DNA of 64,000 nucleotides, from positions 8,362,416 through 8,426,415 of the forward strand of contig CM035352.1 of assembly GCA_020137815.1 (NCBI GenBank), in the 5' to 3' direction. Origin of the DNA: Hormiphora californensis. Lineage: Eukaryota; Ctenophora; Tentaculata; Cydippida; Pleurobrachiidae. Positions 31,601-40,065 of the stretch are shown here, piece by piece. The notes under the pieces were generated by a model. The model had not been told where the DNA came from. It did no database searches and saw only the letters and a program-made list of their open reading frames with translations. Both the position numbers and the translations under genes were made by a program. Each line of letters begins with the position of its first letter. Position 1 is the first letter of the stretch.

Positions 31601-34199
31601 AACCACCAAAAAAAAGTCCCAAGCCCAACTCCTGGGGGAAGTGCCCCTAATTGGCCCTAATTGATTACAGTGTATTTGTAACCATCAATTAAATCGTAAA
31701 TCGTCTTAGGAAAGGAGTAGAGGGAAAACCAAGGGCACTAAAGTGTTCAGCGTCCTCGCATTAGTGGGGGTAGGTGCTGGAATTAAGTCTCTATCTCATC
31801 TGGTTAATTAGATAATTGGATAATTAGGTTTGCACAGAGCCGTTTTTTGGCTACATGGCTATAGCCACTTAGGAAAAGAGTAGAGACAAAACCGAGGGCA
31901 CTAAAATGATCAGCGTCCTCGAATTAGTGGGGGTAGGTGCTAAAATTAAGTCTATCTCATCTGGTTAATTAGATAATTGGATAATTAGATCCGCACATAG
32001 CCGTTTTTGGCCACATGGCTATAGCCACTTGGGAATGGTTTAGAGACTTTTCACTGGTGCCATTTTGTAGGCAATGGCTAAGTTATGGGGGGTCGTGGTC
32101 GGACTTTTAAGCTCTATCTCAAACCGTTTAGCCGTTATTTGGATTCAAAGGTGCTGAAAATGAGCAAAAAATGGTAAAAAGTACGATTTTGAGCCTCTTA
32201 GTGGATTTTTTGCTCATTTTCAGCACCTTTGAATCCAAATAACGGCTAAACGGTTTGAGATAGAGCTTAAAAGTCCGACCACGACCCCCCATAACTTAGC
32301 CATTGCCTACAAAATGGCACCAGTGAAAAGTCTCTAAACCATTCCCAAGTGGCTATAGCCATGTGGCCAAAAACGGCTATGTGCGGATCTAATTATCCAA
32401 TTATCTAATTAACCAGATGAGATAGAGACTTAATTCCAGCACCTACCCCCACTAATGCGAGGACGCTGAACACTTTAGTGCCCTTGGTTTTCCCTCTACT
32501 CCTTTCCTAAGACGATTTACGATTTAATTGATGGTTACAAATACACTGTAATCAATTAGGGCCAATTAGGGGCACTTCCCCCAGGAGTTGGGCTTGGGAC
32601 TTTTTTTGGTGGTTCAGGGGCCTATTGACTATCGGATTGTGCAAAAATTAGCTTGCCCCTAATGATTTCTTGGTTCTAACAAGAATTCCATGAATTAACT
32701 TGGAAAGTTTGACTCCTGTTGACCTTCTAGGTTGTACTTCCTTATTTTGAGTACTAAACTGCTAGACTTAGATTTATACCCTGATATTCTCCAAATCGAG
32801 TTGTTAGCTTGTTTACTACTGGTTGTGTAATCATTACCAGCCCCGAGAAAGTCCTTTGCCATTCGATGAAAAGTAATGTAAGGAGATTTAGCTCGAGTTA
32901 CAATGGGTGGCCCAAAGTAGCTTTCCTCTATCAATATTTTAGCATCTATCGTAAAAGATTCGACCTTGGCTAGATCTTCTAAAGGCCCGAAGGTCCTGTC
33001 CCTACCCGTTACGCATGAACTTGAAAACGTCTGAGAAAAGGTTGCATTTAATCCAGTGGTTATGTTAGTCATAGTAAATAATGCTTTACACATCCACTCC
33101 TTTGTTGATTCTAACGGTTTACAAGAAAGGACTACTCCAACGAATTTGCCACGTTACAGCCCAATCCGCAATGAAACCTCTTGTAAAGTGCGAGATTCGC
33201 TGTACGATACGTCTGGTAAGCACTGCAGTGTAGAGAACAGAAAGTCCGTTTGGAATGTAGTAGTAGTGGCCATATGGTCTGCCTAAAGAAGAAAAAACAT
33301 AATTGGAAAAAAGAAAAGTTCGACAGACAACTGACAGTGGCAAGTAAGCAGCAATTGCTAGTTTGAAATTTCCAAAAGAAAATCTAAAAGGAGGCTAGTG
33401 AAACATGTAGTGAAACTTGTACTTTTAATCTTTTCCGTTTTTACCTTCCTACATATCACTTGTGTAAATACGCGACCCCAATCACGCCGGGTATCACATA
33501 TTTAGTCCTGTTTGGCAACACAAGGGGGCCGACTCATTTTTATAAGCTCTGTCCCAGACTGGACGTCTGGGACAACATCAATTATCTAGGCTTGTCGGGC
33601 TATCCGGGATTATATTATTATATACGTGACGTGTGTAGGTACGTGTACTGTATGTGCGACATATTCCCATATATTCGATATTGTCTGTCCCATCTAAATT
33701 CCCTTTACCCTCAAATTTACCGGGAATCTCAGAGGAACTTTAACCCCCCCCCCCCCCCGGTAAATCGGGGTCCCACTGTGGCAATGTAACAACGGGGGGA
33801 GGGGGGGTCCAGCCCTATTATATATACTTATCAACTCTCAACTCCTAGTAACTCTATCTCTTCCAGGAGTACGAGGAGGTTTGTTGGAGGTTACTACGTG
33901 ATGCTCCCTGTAACGATTGTACCAACCCAGCGCAGTTTGTCAAGGAAATGTCAGCTGTAGTACGAGAAGTAGCATCTACCCGTATTATGCTAGGACAGTT
34001 AGATGTCAGTGGTTTAATTGTCCGCTTCCTCTCCACTCTACAAAGACACAAAGTTCAGTTAGAGAGCGGTTTTGTTAGTACTATTGTGTCAGTTCTAGTG
34101 TTGGAGGGGGTAGGACGGTCCCTGGATCCTGAGTTAGATATTCTCAAGGAAGCTGCCCCATTTCTTATTACACAGGTTGCTACAAGTAATGAAGAATGA
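21976..34199 (+). CDS. ADCK2: ADCK2-like UbiB/ABC1 atypical kinase
   Basis: Mitochondrial UbiB-family protein linked to coenzyme Q metabolism. Exons 21976-22242, 22391-22472, 22652-22820, 22968-23109, 23730-23915, 24025-24240, 24441-24605 and 33867-34199 (TGA) join in phase to 519 residues (human about 626). Family marks: the KxGQ box (LGPCWVKLGQWAATRADLF), a glycine-rich SGAVGQVYRGTM, the VAVKVLHPN lysine, the catalytic NLIHGDLHPGNLLV and the metal-binding LDVG in place of DFG. The C-terminal exon reads VLEGVGRSLDPELDILKEA, as in ADCK2. A hydrophobic stretch near the N-terminus (IIIYLVPLSIGYLI) is probably the UbiB transmembrane helix. The start is uncertain: the first exon could instead begin at the acceptor before 22088. 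The last intron is 5.1 or 9.3 kb depending on which of two copies of the final exon is used. The first copy (29706) is frame-shifted. Confidence 0.9.
22355..22379. mobile_element. Half-copy of the CTGTCAG micro-MITE
   Basis: CTGTCCGGCCAATGCTTTGACAG lies in the ADCK2 first intron, a single end module with two or three substitutions. Confidence 0.4.
23189..23286. mobile_element. CTGTCAG micro-MITE copy, about 97 bp
   Basis: Starts CTGTCAGCTGCCAATGATCT and ends CAATGCTCTGACAG. The interior has TTCTCGCTCG and GAAACGAGAATGGGGTCAG, matching the interior of the 29483 copy. It lies in ADCK2 intron 4 directly before the 10-bp minisatellite. Confidence 0.6.
23290..23712. repeat. 10-bp minisatellite (ATACCCCATC), about 42 copies
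   Basis: Period-10 repeat alternating TTATACCCCA and TCATACCCCA in ADCK2 intron 4. All frames are open over long stretches, giving (IPHL)n-, (TPSH)n- and (MGYE)n-like artefact ORFs on both strands. Confidence 0.93.
24875..26623 (-). CDS. BTB-domain protein nested in the ADCK2 last intron
   Basis: 582-residue single-exon protein (ATG at 26623). The N-terminal 260 residues look beta-rich and resemble a degenerate MATH-like region (a tentative call). The BTB/POZ domain follows at about residues 270-390: ALNSNTIFSLKDNTKIPLNS, LVLAFNSPVLMDFIE, ESVRIFADACYTGKLEIL, FVKMVNVFKVDWAKDGCLEF. A BACK-like helical region comes next, then an acidic, serine-rich tail (EEDEEDEFESENESEE). Proteins of this form often act as cullin-3 substrate adaptors; that role is inferred. 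A second, broken copy of the 5' three fifths lies at 31105-33278. The short 5' flank and antisense position inside an intron suggest a retrogene or a lineage-specific gene family. Confidence 0.8.
   Translation of the reverse strand: MATTTTFQTDFLFSALQCLPDVSYSESRTLQGVSLRIGLYKRGKFVGVVPSCKPLESTKEWMCKASFTMTNITTGVNATFSRTFSSTCVSGRSISFEPLEELAKVESFTIDAKISIEESYFGPPIVTRAKSPYITFHRMAKDFLGAGKDLTTSSQQANNSIWRISGYKAKSTSLVLKIKKYNLEGQQESNFPSGAVIITIRGPDSVETRTGNLGQKIVFREKICYKSVAIFLIHDQPFSCDVDVSKGFDFGREKLSLSALNSNTIFSLKDNTKIPLNSLVLAFNSPVLMDFIEKEGELEHDVSDFEPESVRIFADACYTGKLEILLDTTEFKVLSDFVKMVNVFKVDWAKDGCLEFYKRNLPIPCDDFDAYWNYAILALDSAVQYSDRRPLEFLLRVVPQNKTKLLFRISRLLAETTKRSHLDLVMVMVVEFDLVKEFMQQALALLTVRQPIPLLNYWLENFNFNLCEWDSLSVLAEAVELITEAEISCKLVAAIREDEYFIFLLSTSSSSSANSEEDEEDEFESENESEEVTTEAEESEAEVMEEPDGTLATVARNHWKVIGSSKWPCTNRRPFSLAKMKI
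26782..29192 (+). mobile_element. Degenerate reverse-transcriptase element, 2.39 kb, 11-bp target duplication
   Basis: CCGTTTTTACC is present on both sides (26782-26792 and 29182-29192) and only once at the matching place in copy B (about 33436), so the limits 26793-29181 are proven by an empty site. No LTR and no poly(A) tail are seen. The 3' end is a GGCC-palindrome followed by a C run. The long target duplication and lack of LTRs suggest target-primed retrotransposition. The 5' end is probably truncated, because the ORF enters from the flank. Confidence 0.85.
26793..28579 (+). pseudogene. Reverse transcriptase ORF of the 2.39-kb element (frameshifted 3' part)
   Basis: The open frame (in-element first Met near 26852) has RT motifs in order: RPTGIRPIGIGEVLRR, LLLIDASNAFNSLNR (box A), SEGTTQGDTAAMHMYA (box B), FYADDGLGGG (box C), then YLGSYIG (box E). 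Upstream, GGPSGADSDLWKHMLLSKKL marks a family of RTs that I recall from cnidarians, molluscs and sponges. Near 28370 the frame shifts (+1) and near 28495 it returns. The displaced part holds a C-x-C-G...H-x3-C knuckle and a following RHNNVRDFIGHEL. Homologous text continues with several frame breaks to about 29050, where a restriction-like endonuclease could lie (weak inference). The copy is not functional. Confidence 0.75.
29475..29568. mobile_element. Micro-MITE, 78 bp, with 8-bp target duplication GGGATTCT
   Basis: The element spans 29483-29560. It starts CTGTCAGGCCAATGCTCTGA and ends GGCCAATGCTCTGACAG. GGGATTCT flanks both sides (29475-29482 and 29561-29568). Copy B of the duplication has a single GGGAATCT at about 33722, i.e. 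the empty site. An 8-bp duplication points to a hAT-type transposase acting in trans (inference). Confidence 0.85.
29706..29984 (+). pseudogene. ADCK2 last exon, duplicate A (frame-shifted)
   Basis: Has an intact acceptor (CTCTTTCAG) and 86 codons that match the functional copy at 33867 almost exactly. After VLEGVGR the frame breaks within GGCGGTACCTGGAGTCCACC and stops at 29984, losing the conserved SLDPELDIL end. It is the first copy met by the ADCK2 transcript, so it could compete for splicing and give a truncated protein. Confidence 0.85.
30645..31046 (-). pseudogene. WAVE 3' end, duplicate A (VCA exon and part of WH2 exon)
   Basis: Degenerate copy of 34840-35261. The segments coding for LSRR...SDSE and for the WH2 helix NMLDEIQGYS can still be followed, but small indels break the frames. 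It stops at the duplication breakpoint near 31046 and has no upstream exons, so it cannot make WAVE. Confidence 0.8.
31105..33278 (-). pseudogene. BTB gene duplicate B, truncated and split by a foldback element
   Basis: The N-terminal part (33278 down to 32698) and the middle part (31508 down to 31105) are more than 95% like the intact gene at 24875-26623 by eye, but are separated by the element 31509-32697. The copy ends in the middle of the BTB domain (ACYTGKLEMF). It also has a 3-nt loss near 33155. Not functional. Confidence 0.88.
31505..32701. mobile_element. Foldback transposon, 1189 bp, 4-bp target duplication ACTT
   Basis: The arms are reverse complements around position 32185. ACTT flanks both ends (31505-31508, 32698-32701) and occurs once at the same place in the intact BTB gene (26045), so the insertion is defined by an empty site. 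The tips are imperfect (AAGTCATGGAA against TAATTCATGGAA). The left arm contains an extra internal direct duplication of about 165 bp (TTAGGAAAAGAGTAGAG ... AGATAATTGGATAATTAG) that the right arm lacks. No ORF. The superfamily is unknown. Confidence 0.85.
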
Positions 34200-34406
34200 T
34201 AATAGGCTGTAATTTATTATTGTCGTTATAGTGTTTTCTGTATGGGACCACCTTTTGTCTCAGATCTTGATATACGTAACATTATAGAGGGCTCGGGAAT
34301 ATATTTATTGAGATTTTGTAAGATTTTATTTTGTCAGAATTGTTGTATACGAGAAAAACGATTGTGTTTTGTGGGTTTAATCAACGTAAATTCAGCGACA
34401 GAGGGC

Positions 34407-34412
34407 AATAAA
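34407..34412 (+). terminator. Poly(A) signal of ADCK2 (AATAAA)
   Basis: AATAAA stands 208 bp after the ADCK2 stop codon, and the duplicate A copy has the same signal near 30270. The convergent WAVE stop lies about 430 bp further on, so the two genes are tail to tail. Confidence 0.6.
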
Positions 34413-34616
34413 AACATGCAAATGGTAAAAATAAATATACAAAAACTGATAAAAAGTTCTTTTTTCGAGTCAGGAATGAATGTAAGAGAATTTAGGATTT
34501 AAAGTTCATTATTGGCTTGACAATTCATCACATACACACGGGATTCCAGGCACTACTTTTTAAACAAAAACACGGACTATTAGCATATTGACAAGATGTA
34601 CACGCACAGACGCACA

Positions 34617-34840
34617 TTTCTCTTCTCTTCTCTTCTCTTCTCTTCTCTTCTCTTCTCTTCTCTTCTCTTCTCTTCTCTTCTCTTCTCTTCTCTTCTCTTC
34701 TCTTCTCTTCTCTAATTCTCTTCTCTAATTCTCTTCTCTAATTCTCTTCTCTAATTCTCTTCTCTAATTCTCTTCTCTTCTCTTCTCTTCTCTTCTCTAA
34801 TTCTCTTCTCTTCTCTAATTCTCTTCTCTTCTCTTCTCTC
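34617..34840 (+). repeat. (TCTTC)n pentamer microsatellite with TCTAAT interruptions
   Basis: A long run of CTCTT pentamers, then mixed TCTAATTCTCT units. It ends right at the WAVE stop codon (CTA at 34840-34842), so it forms the start of the WAVE 3' UTR. A shorter version is at 30480-30640 in copy A. Confidence 0.9.
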
Positions 34841-36956
34841 TAATTATTGTCCCCATCCCACTCCTGATCGCTGCTATCTTCCTCACTCTCTGAATCACTC
34901 CATTGCATGACAGGCCGGCGGCTCAGGATGGCCATAACATCCATACTGGCATATTGGCTCTCTGCAGGCTGCCGTTGTTCTGCAGTCACCTGATTGGGGG
35001 ATTATTTTATGAAGGAGCAACGTCTAACTTTATAAAGGAGCAGTAACTAGGGTTGGCCTGGTAACGAGGGTACTGTACCTTCTTGAGGGTATTCAGGGAG
35101 TATCCCTGAATCTCGTCTAGCATGTTCCTCGGTTTCCCACTCGCTGCTGTTGCTGCTGCCGGTACAGGTGTCAGATGTGATGCTGTTGTTGCTGCTAGAG
35201 GGGCGGCAGGTGCTTTAGGTGCTGAGGGCGCCCGCGGAGCAGGGGGTGCCATTGGTGCTTGTGGAGCACGAGGTGCTGGAGGGGCGAGGGGGGCCGAGGG
35301 TGCAACGACAGGGGGCCTGATCGGCTCATCATAATGCACCTCAGTAGCCGGCAAATCAATCGGCCTAGAAATAATTAAATATATTCATCAGTTAAATTGG
35401 AATCAGCTTTCCAGTGGAATTGGAAATCGAAAATCGTCCCAAAATTCCGAATCTGAATCATGTGTGTGGGCGTGGGAAAATCTGTTTGAGAACCCATGAG
35501 AGCGCGCGGAGTGACCCAGTGATCTGTCACGGCGCGCTCCACCCAAGTTTCCCAAATGTTCTTCCTTACCTGTTATTATACTCGGATGAGGGATAATCCA
35601 GGTCTGGAGGGGGCGGTAGAATATCCAACTGCTGATCCAGATCTGGGGGCTGCAGGGGTGGTGGTAGGGAGTTAGGGAAGTCAACCGGGTCAGGATAGAA
35701 TTCTGGATCGGGCGCTTCCTGCCCAGCCTCGTAACATATCTCTAGATCTTCCTGCCTTATCTGGGCTTCCCTTACTGTGTACTTGCCTGGTTACAGGATA
35801 TAAAACTGTTATTGCACGTTCACAGTTACACAGCTTCTCTCTCTGTCACACTACTCGGGGTAACTAATAGGCAAGCTACTTTATTTGTTATGAGATGCTA
35901 GTGACAGCTGTTACTAGCAGCTGTCACTCGACTATAACAGTAGTCGAGTTATCAGTTATCAGCGACTTGAACAAATCGAAACGATATTTTTAATTTTTTT
36001 TCTCGTTTCGGGAGGCTATGTAAACACTGACCTAGAGCATCAACTTCATATTTCTTAGTTGTAATTGGACGGGGTTCCTTTCTCTCCTTCGTCTTTTTAC
36101 TTTTCTTCCTCCCTCTCTGAATTAGTGGTAAAATCACACGATGGGATATTGGGTTTCCTTTCCTCTACACACACCAGTCACACATAGGACACATTTACAT
36201 GCTTGGAGTTACTGTGGAATGTAGGAAGAGAAAAGGGGGAGAAAAGGGGGAAGTCAGAAGACTTGCTGGTATAAGATACTGGGTATGTCGTGGGGTGACG
36301 GGTGACCCGTGACATCCTGTTTCACCGCGCCCTATGACAGATAAAAAGTGGATGGAGGACTAATTGGGGTACAGGGTACAGGGTACTGGGTACTTGGTAC
36401 TTGGTACTTGGTATTGGATACTGGGTGCTAGCTGGGGGTGTCTTTAAGTACCTACCCGTTTATTTTGTCGCTCATATTCCTGCTGCATTTTAGCCATCCA
36501 AACTTTTCCGAAATAGTGCGGGTCGGTATACAAATGCATCGTCTTCTTCTCGTCTTCCCATAGATTATCCATAACCTGGAATTAAAATGTAGTTGTAAAA
36601 TATTTCTTGTTACCATACTATTATGTTACTAGATATTACTATAGTACTGATATTGAGAGTGATAGAATTCTCTAGATAGTAGATACTGGTCACTTGATGT
36701 TGCACTGTAGTAGTATTTCAACGACCATTATTAATTGTGTTTAGATGTTTAGATGTTATTAACTCTCTGCTTCTCTTTATTCTCTCATTTTATTTCTCTC
36801 TCTCCCTCACTCACTATGTTTGTTATATCGCTTCCTATACGATCTACTACGCATCTCTCCTTGACTAATCTGCCTGCGTGTACAATATAAGGATTGCCTA
36901 TCAGTGCTAGATGAGCTACTATTTTAAGAGGAAGAGAGAGAAAGAGAGATAGAGAT

Positions 36957-37039
<83 letters not shown>

Positions 37040-39076
37040 TGTGACTAGAGGGATGGTATGTACAGCTACTCACTCAGACAGCTATATTATTGTGCTCAAA
37101 TTATACCCTAAAAGTCCTTGCGGAGAGGAAGGGAGAGAGAAATAAAAAATACTGCTTGGAGCAGGGGGAGAGAGATGCTTGATTTGTATTTCTCTCCCTA
37201 CACATCGAACTGTCAATTAATAAATGTATCTTGCTACTGTATGGAGGGGATGAAAAATGGGACTAAACTTTAAGGGCGAGTAAGGAAATCATGAAATTTA
37301 AGAGACCCATCAATTTCTTCCTGAATATCGGAAATATGGATATCTTTCCTTGATCTACCGGACCCTCAAGGAGCTGTCAGGCCAATGCTCTGACAGTCAC
37401 AGAGCATGCTTATTATGAAGTAAAATGTGCGGCGGTGTGAGCCACCCAAATCTTTGCCTCATGAGGTATAATAGCTGCGTGTTATTACTAGAGATTAATC
37501 TAAATGGGTAACAGTGCTAGAGTATAACTGCAGGTAACAGTGTTATCATTACAGCTAGGATAACATATACGGGTAACAGGGTGTTATCATTACTGATTAC
37601 CTACCTGGAGGGGAGGGGGTAACTCTGCAGCGGTATATCGCTCCCTGACACAGGGAGTTCTGTTGTCTTTTATCACCACATTCTGATCGACAGCCACCTC
37701 TCTCGTATACCGGAATCCTTCCCCATCCACCTGGTTCAAATCTGCAGTGGGGGCCACGGTGATTAGTTTGGTGATGCCTCGTGGGCTTCGTGCGGCTAGT
37801 AGTGGAGGGGTGACTGCGTCATGCGTCACCCAGTGGGTGATTAGTGGGTGACAAAAGGGTGCACGTGACTAGTGCAGTGGGTGATTGTTGAGTGACTAGT
37901 AGCTGATGGTTGATTGTGCTTCAAATGCGATCGTGATTAACTGGTTAAAAGATATTTAAGAGGAATCGAAAATTACTCGTTTATGCCAAAATTGAGAAAA
38001 TATATTGAATTGCTAACTTAAATCAATCATTGGTCGCTGCAGGTCGCCAGGAATTAGTAATCAAGACCATCGTCAATCAGATCGGCCAGATCCTCAACCC
38101 TTTCCACCACACTTTCCTCAATCTCCTCGGCAAAGTCCACAGCCTCGTCCTCAATCCTGTATCTGAGGTTCTGAGCCTTCTCCGCCGCCCTGCGGAGCAG
38201 GCGTTGAAAAGCTTCCTTCAGTTCCTCGAAAGGAGAAGGCTCAGAGGTCGGGCGGGGCCTGGGCCGGTCAGTGTAGTCAGTGTAGTTTTTGTCAGAGCGG
38301 GTAGAGATGACGGCCAGGACGGCAAGGATAACAACACAAGTTCGGATCATGATGGTACGATGGTTGGATCGAGTGGATTGAGAAATGAGGGGTTGTGCGG
38401 TGGTTTTATACTGGAATTGGGACAATGCAGTAGTGCAACCTGCCAGGTGGGCAACAAACACCGTATTGTTATAAAACTCTCCTATAGAGGACGAGAGAAG
38501 GGGAGGGAGAGAGGGGGGAAGAGAGGGGGAGAAAAAGAGGGAGAAAGAGAAAGAAAGAGAGATACTGAACTCCCTTTAAAAATTAAATGCTGGAAAAGCT
38601 GGATAGGGTAGTAACAAAGCAGCCACGTGAAAGTAGAGGCGCGCTAATGGGAATTCTTTATTTCTGGTAACTCAATATTATAGTACTACTTTAAATATTT
38701 AGAACTGCGTGATTAAAAGAATTCTGTTAGTTACTGGAGGGAAGTTCAACTACCGGGAGGGCCTATTATTTATTAGAACAATATCAAGAGCGTGCACTCA
38801 CTTTTTATCGGAGCGGATTAAAACGTGATCATTGTTCGCAGTGATGAGAACACAGTGAGCTGAGCTCACCAAGTTAGTTAGGAGCTCACTGAGCTCTTTA
38901 TTAAACTAACTTAGTGGAAGCATAGTTTCCCAGTGATAATAATACTAAAAACTCACTTATGGCCTGATAGTTTCGGTTCATTGCCGTTCACCTTACTCCC
39001 CATATCCTTAACCCTGTTCTCCAACTGTCGAGCCTTGCACATCGTCCTACTTGCCTGGGATGAGAGAGTGGGTGAG

Positions 39077-39132
<56 letters not shown>

Positions 39133-39194
39133 GGACAGAGAGACAAGAGAGACCGAGAGACAGAGGAGAGAGCGAGAGAGAGAGAGAGAGAGTG

Positions 39195-39235
<41 letters not shown>

Positions 39236-39733
39236 GAGAGAGGAGAGAGAGGAGAGAGACGAGAGAGAGAGATGAGAGGAGAGAGAGAGAGGAGAGGATT
39301 GGTGTAAAGTGTTTCACAAGCAATAACTATAAGCTACACACACAACACACCACACACTCCCCCCCCCCCCCTCGTGTCACCCTCTGAATAGAGCCTTTCC
39401 AACCCTATCCTTTGTGATGATCACTCAAAGTGTGCTACAATATGAGTGATCTGTCACCATCCCCATTCATCGCTCCCCATTCTCCTTGTACCTCATAGTA
39501 GGTGACATTGACCAACTATATACCCAGATCAAATAAAATGCAGTGTGAGCCGCACAAAATAGCTTCAAGCTTGGTACCTCATCGGCCAATCCAGCAAATA
39601 TCTCTTCAGCGTCCTCTGCCAATTGAGCCATTAATCTCATGACGCCCACAAAGCCGAGTGTAGAGTCTCCAAAAGGTGCTTTTACTGGGAGAGATACAAC
39701 TCTATTTATCCGAAGTGTCCCACAACTAGCCAT
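34840..39733 (-). CDS. WASF: WAVE/SCAR actin-nucleation promoting factor (WASF family)
   Basis: Subunit of the WAVE regulatory complex that activates Arp2/3 at the plasma membrane. Exons (minus order): 39733-39578, 39054-38997, 37777-37605, 36575-36456, 36116-36032, 35786-35570, 35364-35079, 34989-34840, giving 414 residues. The WAVE-homology N-terminus has RLMAQLAEDAEEIFAGLADE and ARQLENRVKDMG. LYTDPHYFGKVWMAKMQQ matches the WAVE YTNPSYFFDLWKEKM motif. A basic segment (RGRKKSKKTKERK) and a Pro/Ala-rich region follow. The VCA end is WH2 (RNMLDEIQGYSLNTLKK), a central helix (MDVMAILSRR) and an acidic tail with the conserved tryptophan (DSESEEDSSDQEWDGDN). The third exon's 5' border (37777 or 37741) is uncertain. 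An alternative upstream N-terminal exon is at 46609-46719. Confidence 0.88.
35900..35946. repeat. Two adjacent perfect hairpins in a WAVE intron
   Basis: The first stem is AGTGACAGCTG with CAGCTGTCACT (35900-35927). The second is CGACTA with TAGTCG (35929-35946). They may be the remains of a small foldback element. Confidence 0.55.
36963..37034 (+). repeat. (AG)n microsatellite
   Basis: About 36 uninterrupted AG units in a WAVE intron. Confidence 0.9.
37374..37396. mobile_element. Solo end module of the CTGTCAG micro-MITE
   Basis: A 23-bp near-palindrome that starts CTGTCAGGCCAATG and ends CTCTGACAG. It is identical to the left module of the 29483 element but closed with CTGACAG at once, so it is either a deletion form or the minimal unit. 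Confidence 0.55.
38054..38350 (-). CDS. Small secreted amphipathic helical protein, nested in a WAVE intron
   Basis: 98 codons from ATG at 38350. Residues 1-16 (MIRTCVVILAVLAVIS) form a good signal peptide. A Pro/Arg linker (RPRPRPTSEPSP) follows, then about 60 residues without proline or cysteine, rich in Glu, Arg and Ala, with hydrophobic spacing typical of amphipathic helix (FEELKEAFQRLLRRAAEK ... VVERVEDLADLIDDGLDY). No family is recognised. A TATA box lies 54 bp upstream, which supports a real short transcription unit. Same strand as the host gene WAVE. It could be a structural, lipid-binding or defence secretion; none of these can be chosen from sequence alone. A longer in-frame start at 38461 would bury the signal peptide and is less likely. 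Confidence 0.68.
   Translation of the reverse strand: MIRTCVVILAVLAVISTRSDKNYTDYTDRPRPRPTSEPSPFEELKEAFQRLLRRAAEKAQNLRYRIEDEAVDFAEEIEESVVERVEDLADLIDDGLDY
38404..38410 (-). promoter_or_regulatory. TATA box of the small secreted-protein gene
   Basis: TATAAAA on the minus strand, 54 bp before the ATG at 38350, leaving room for a 5' UTR of about 25 nt. Confidence 0.55.
39063..39298 (+). repeat. GA-rich microsatellite block in a WAVE intron
   Basis: Irregular GAGAGA and GGAGAGA units directly after the exon 38997-39054 acceptor. Its Ser/Leu and Arg/Glu ORFs are artefacts. The complementary pyrimidine tract may serve as an extended polypyrimidine tract on the minus strand. Confidence 0.85.
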
Positions 39734-39927
39734 ATCTTCTATCAAGATGTAACTTAGTTTCACAAAGAGAAACAAGTTAGTTCAAGTTGGACAAATGTTT
39801 CGATAAACTTGTTTCTCTTTGTTATTTGGCTCTCGAGGGATCCCGATTGAGAACTGTCGGTGGGAAATGAACAAGTCGTGTAGAACAGAGAATAAGGATC
39901 GGTTGATTGTTTATTAGCCGCATATCA

Positions 39928-40065
39928 GTGAGGAAGTTTTGTTTTCTCCTTCCGGCTGGACAAATGAGTAGACGTAGATTTTATTGTAGAATAACGCGTT
40001 ATTCTACAATAAAATCTACGTCTACTCATTTGTCCAGCCGGAAGGAGAAAACAAAACTTCCTCAC
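39928..40065. repeat. Perfect 138-bp palindrome
   Basis: The arms from GTGAGGAAGTTTTG (39928) to CAAAACTTCCTCAC (40065) are exact reverse complements with no spacer, centred on AACGCGTT. A direct repeat AGTCGTGTAGAAC stands about 55 bp before the left arm and directly after the right arm. Such a zero-spacer palindrome can extrude as a cruciform. Confidence 0.9.

Larger units (their letters stand above)
31105..35261. repeat. Tandem segmental duplication, copy B
   Basis: Direct repeat of 25652-31046, joined to copy A by about 58 bp of AT-rich filler (31047-31104). Copy B alone carries a 1.19-kb foldback element (31509-32697) that splits its BTB copy. Apart from insertions, each unit is close to 3 kb. 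Confidence 0.9.

Noticed and set aside
35007-35354. Separate Pro/Ala-rich gene
   Set aside because: It is the penultimate WAVE exon (Pro-rich region plus WH2 helix), with matching splice phases on both sides.
38030-38611. 193-codon plus ORF
   Set aside because: It is the antisense shadow of the small secreted-protein gene followed by GA-rich DNA.
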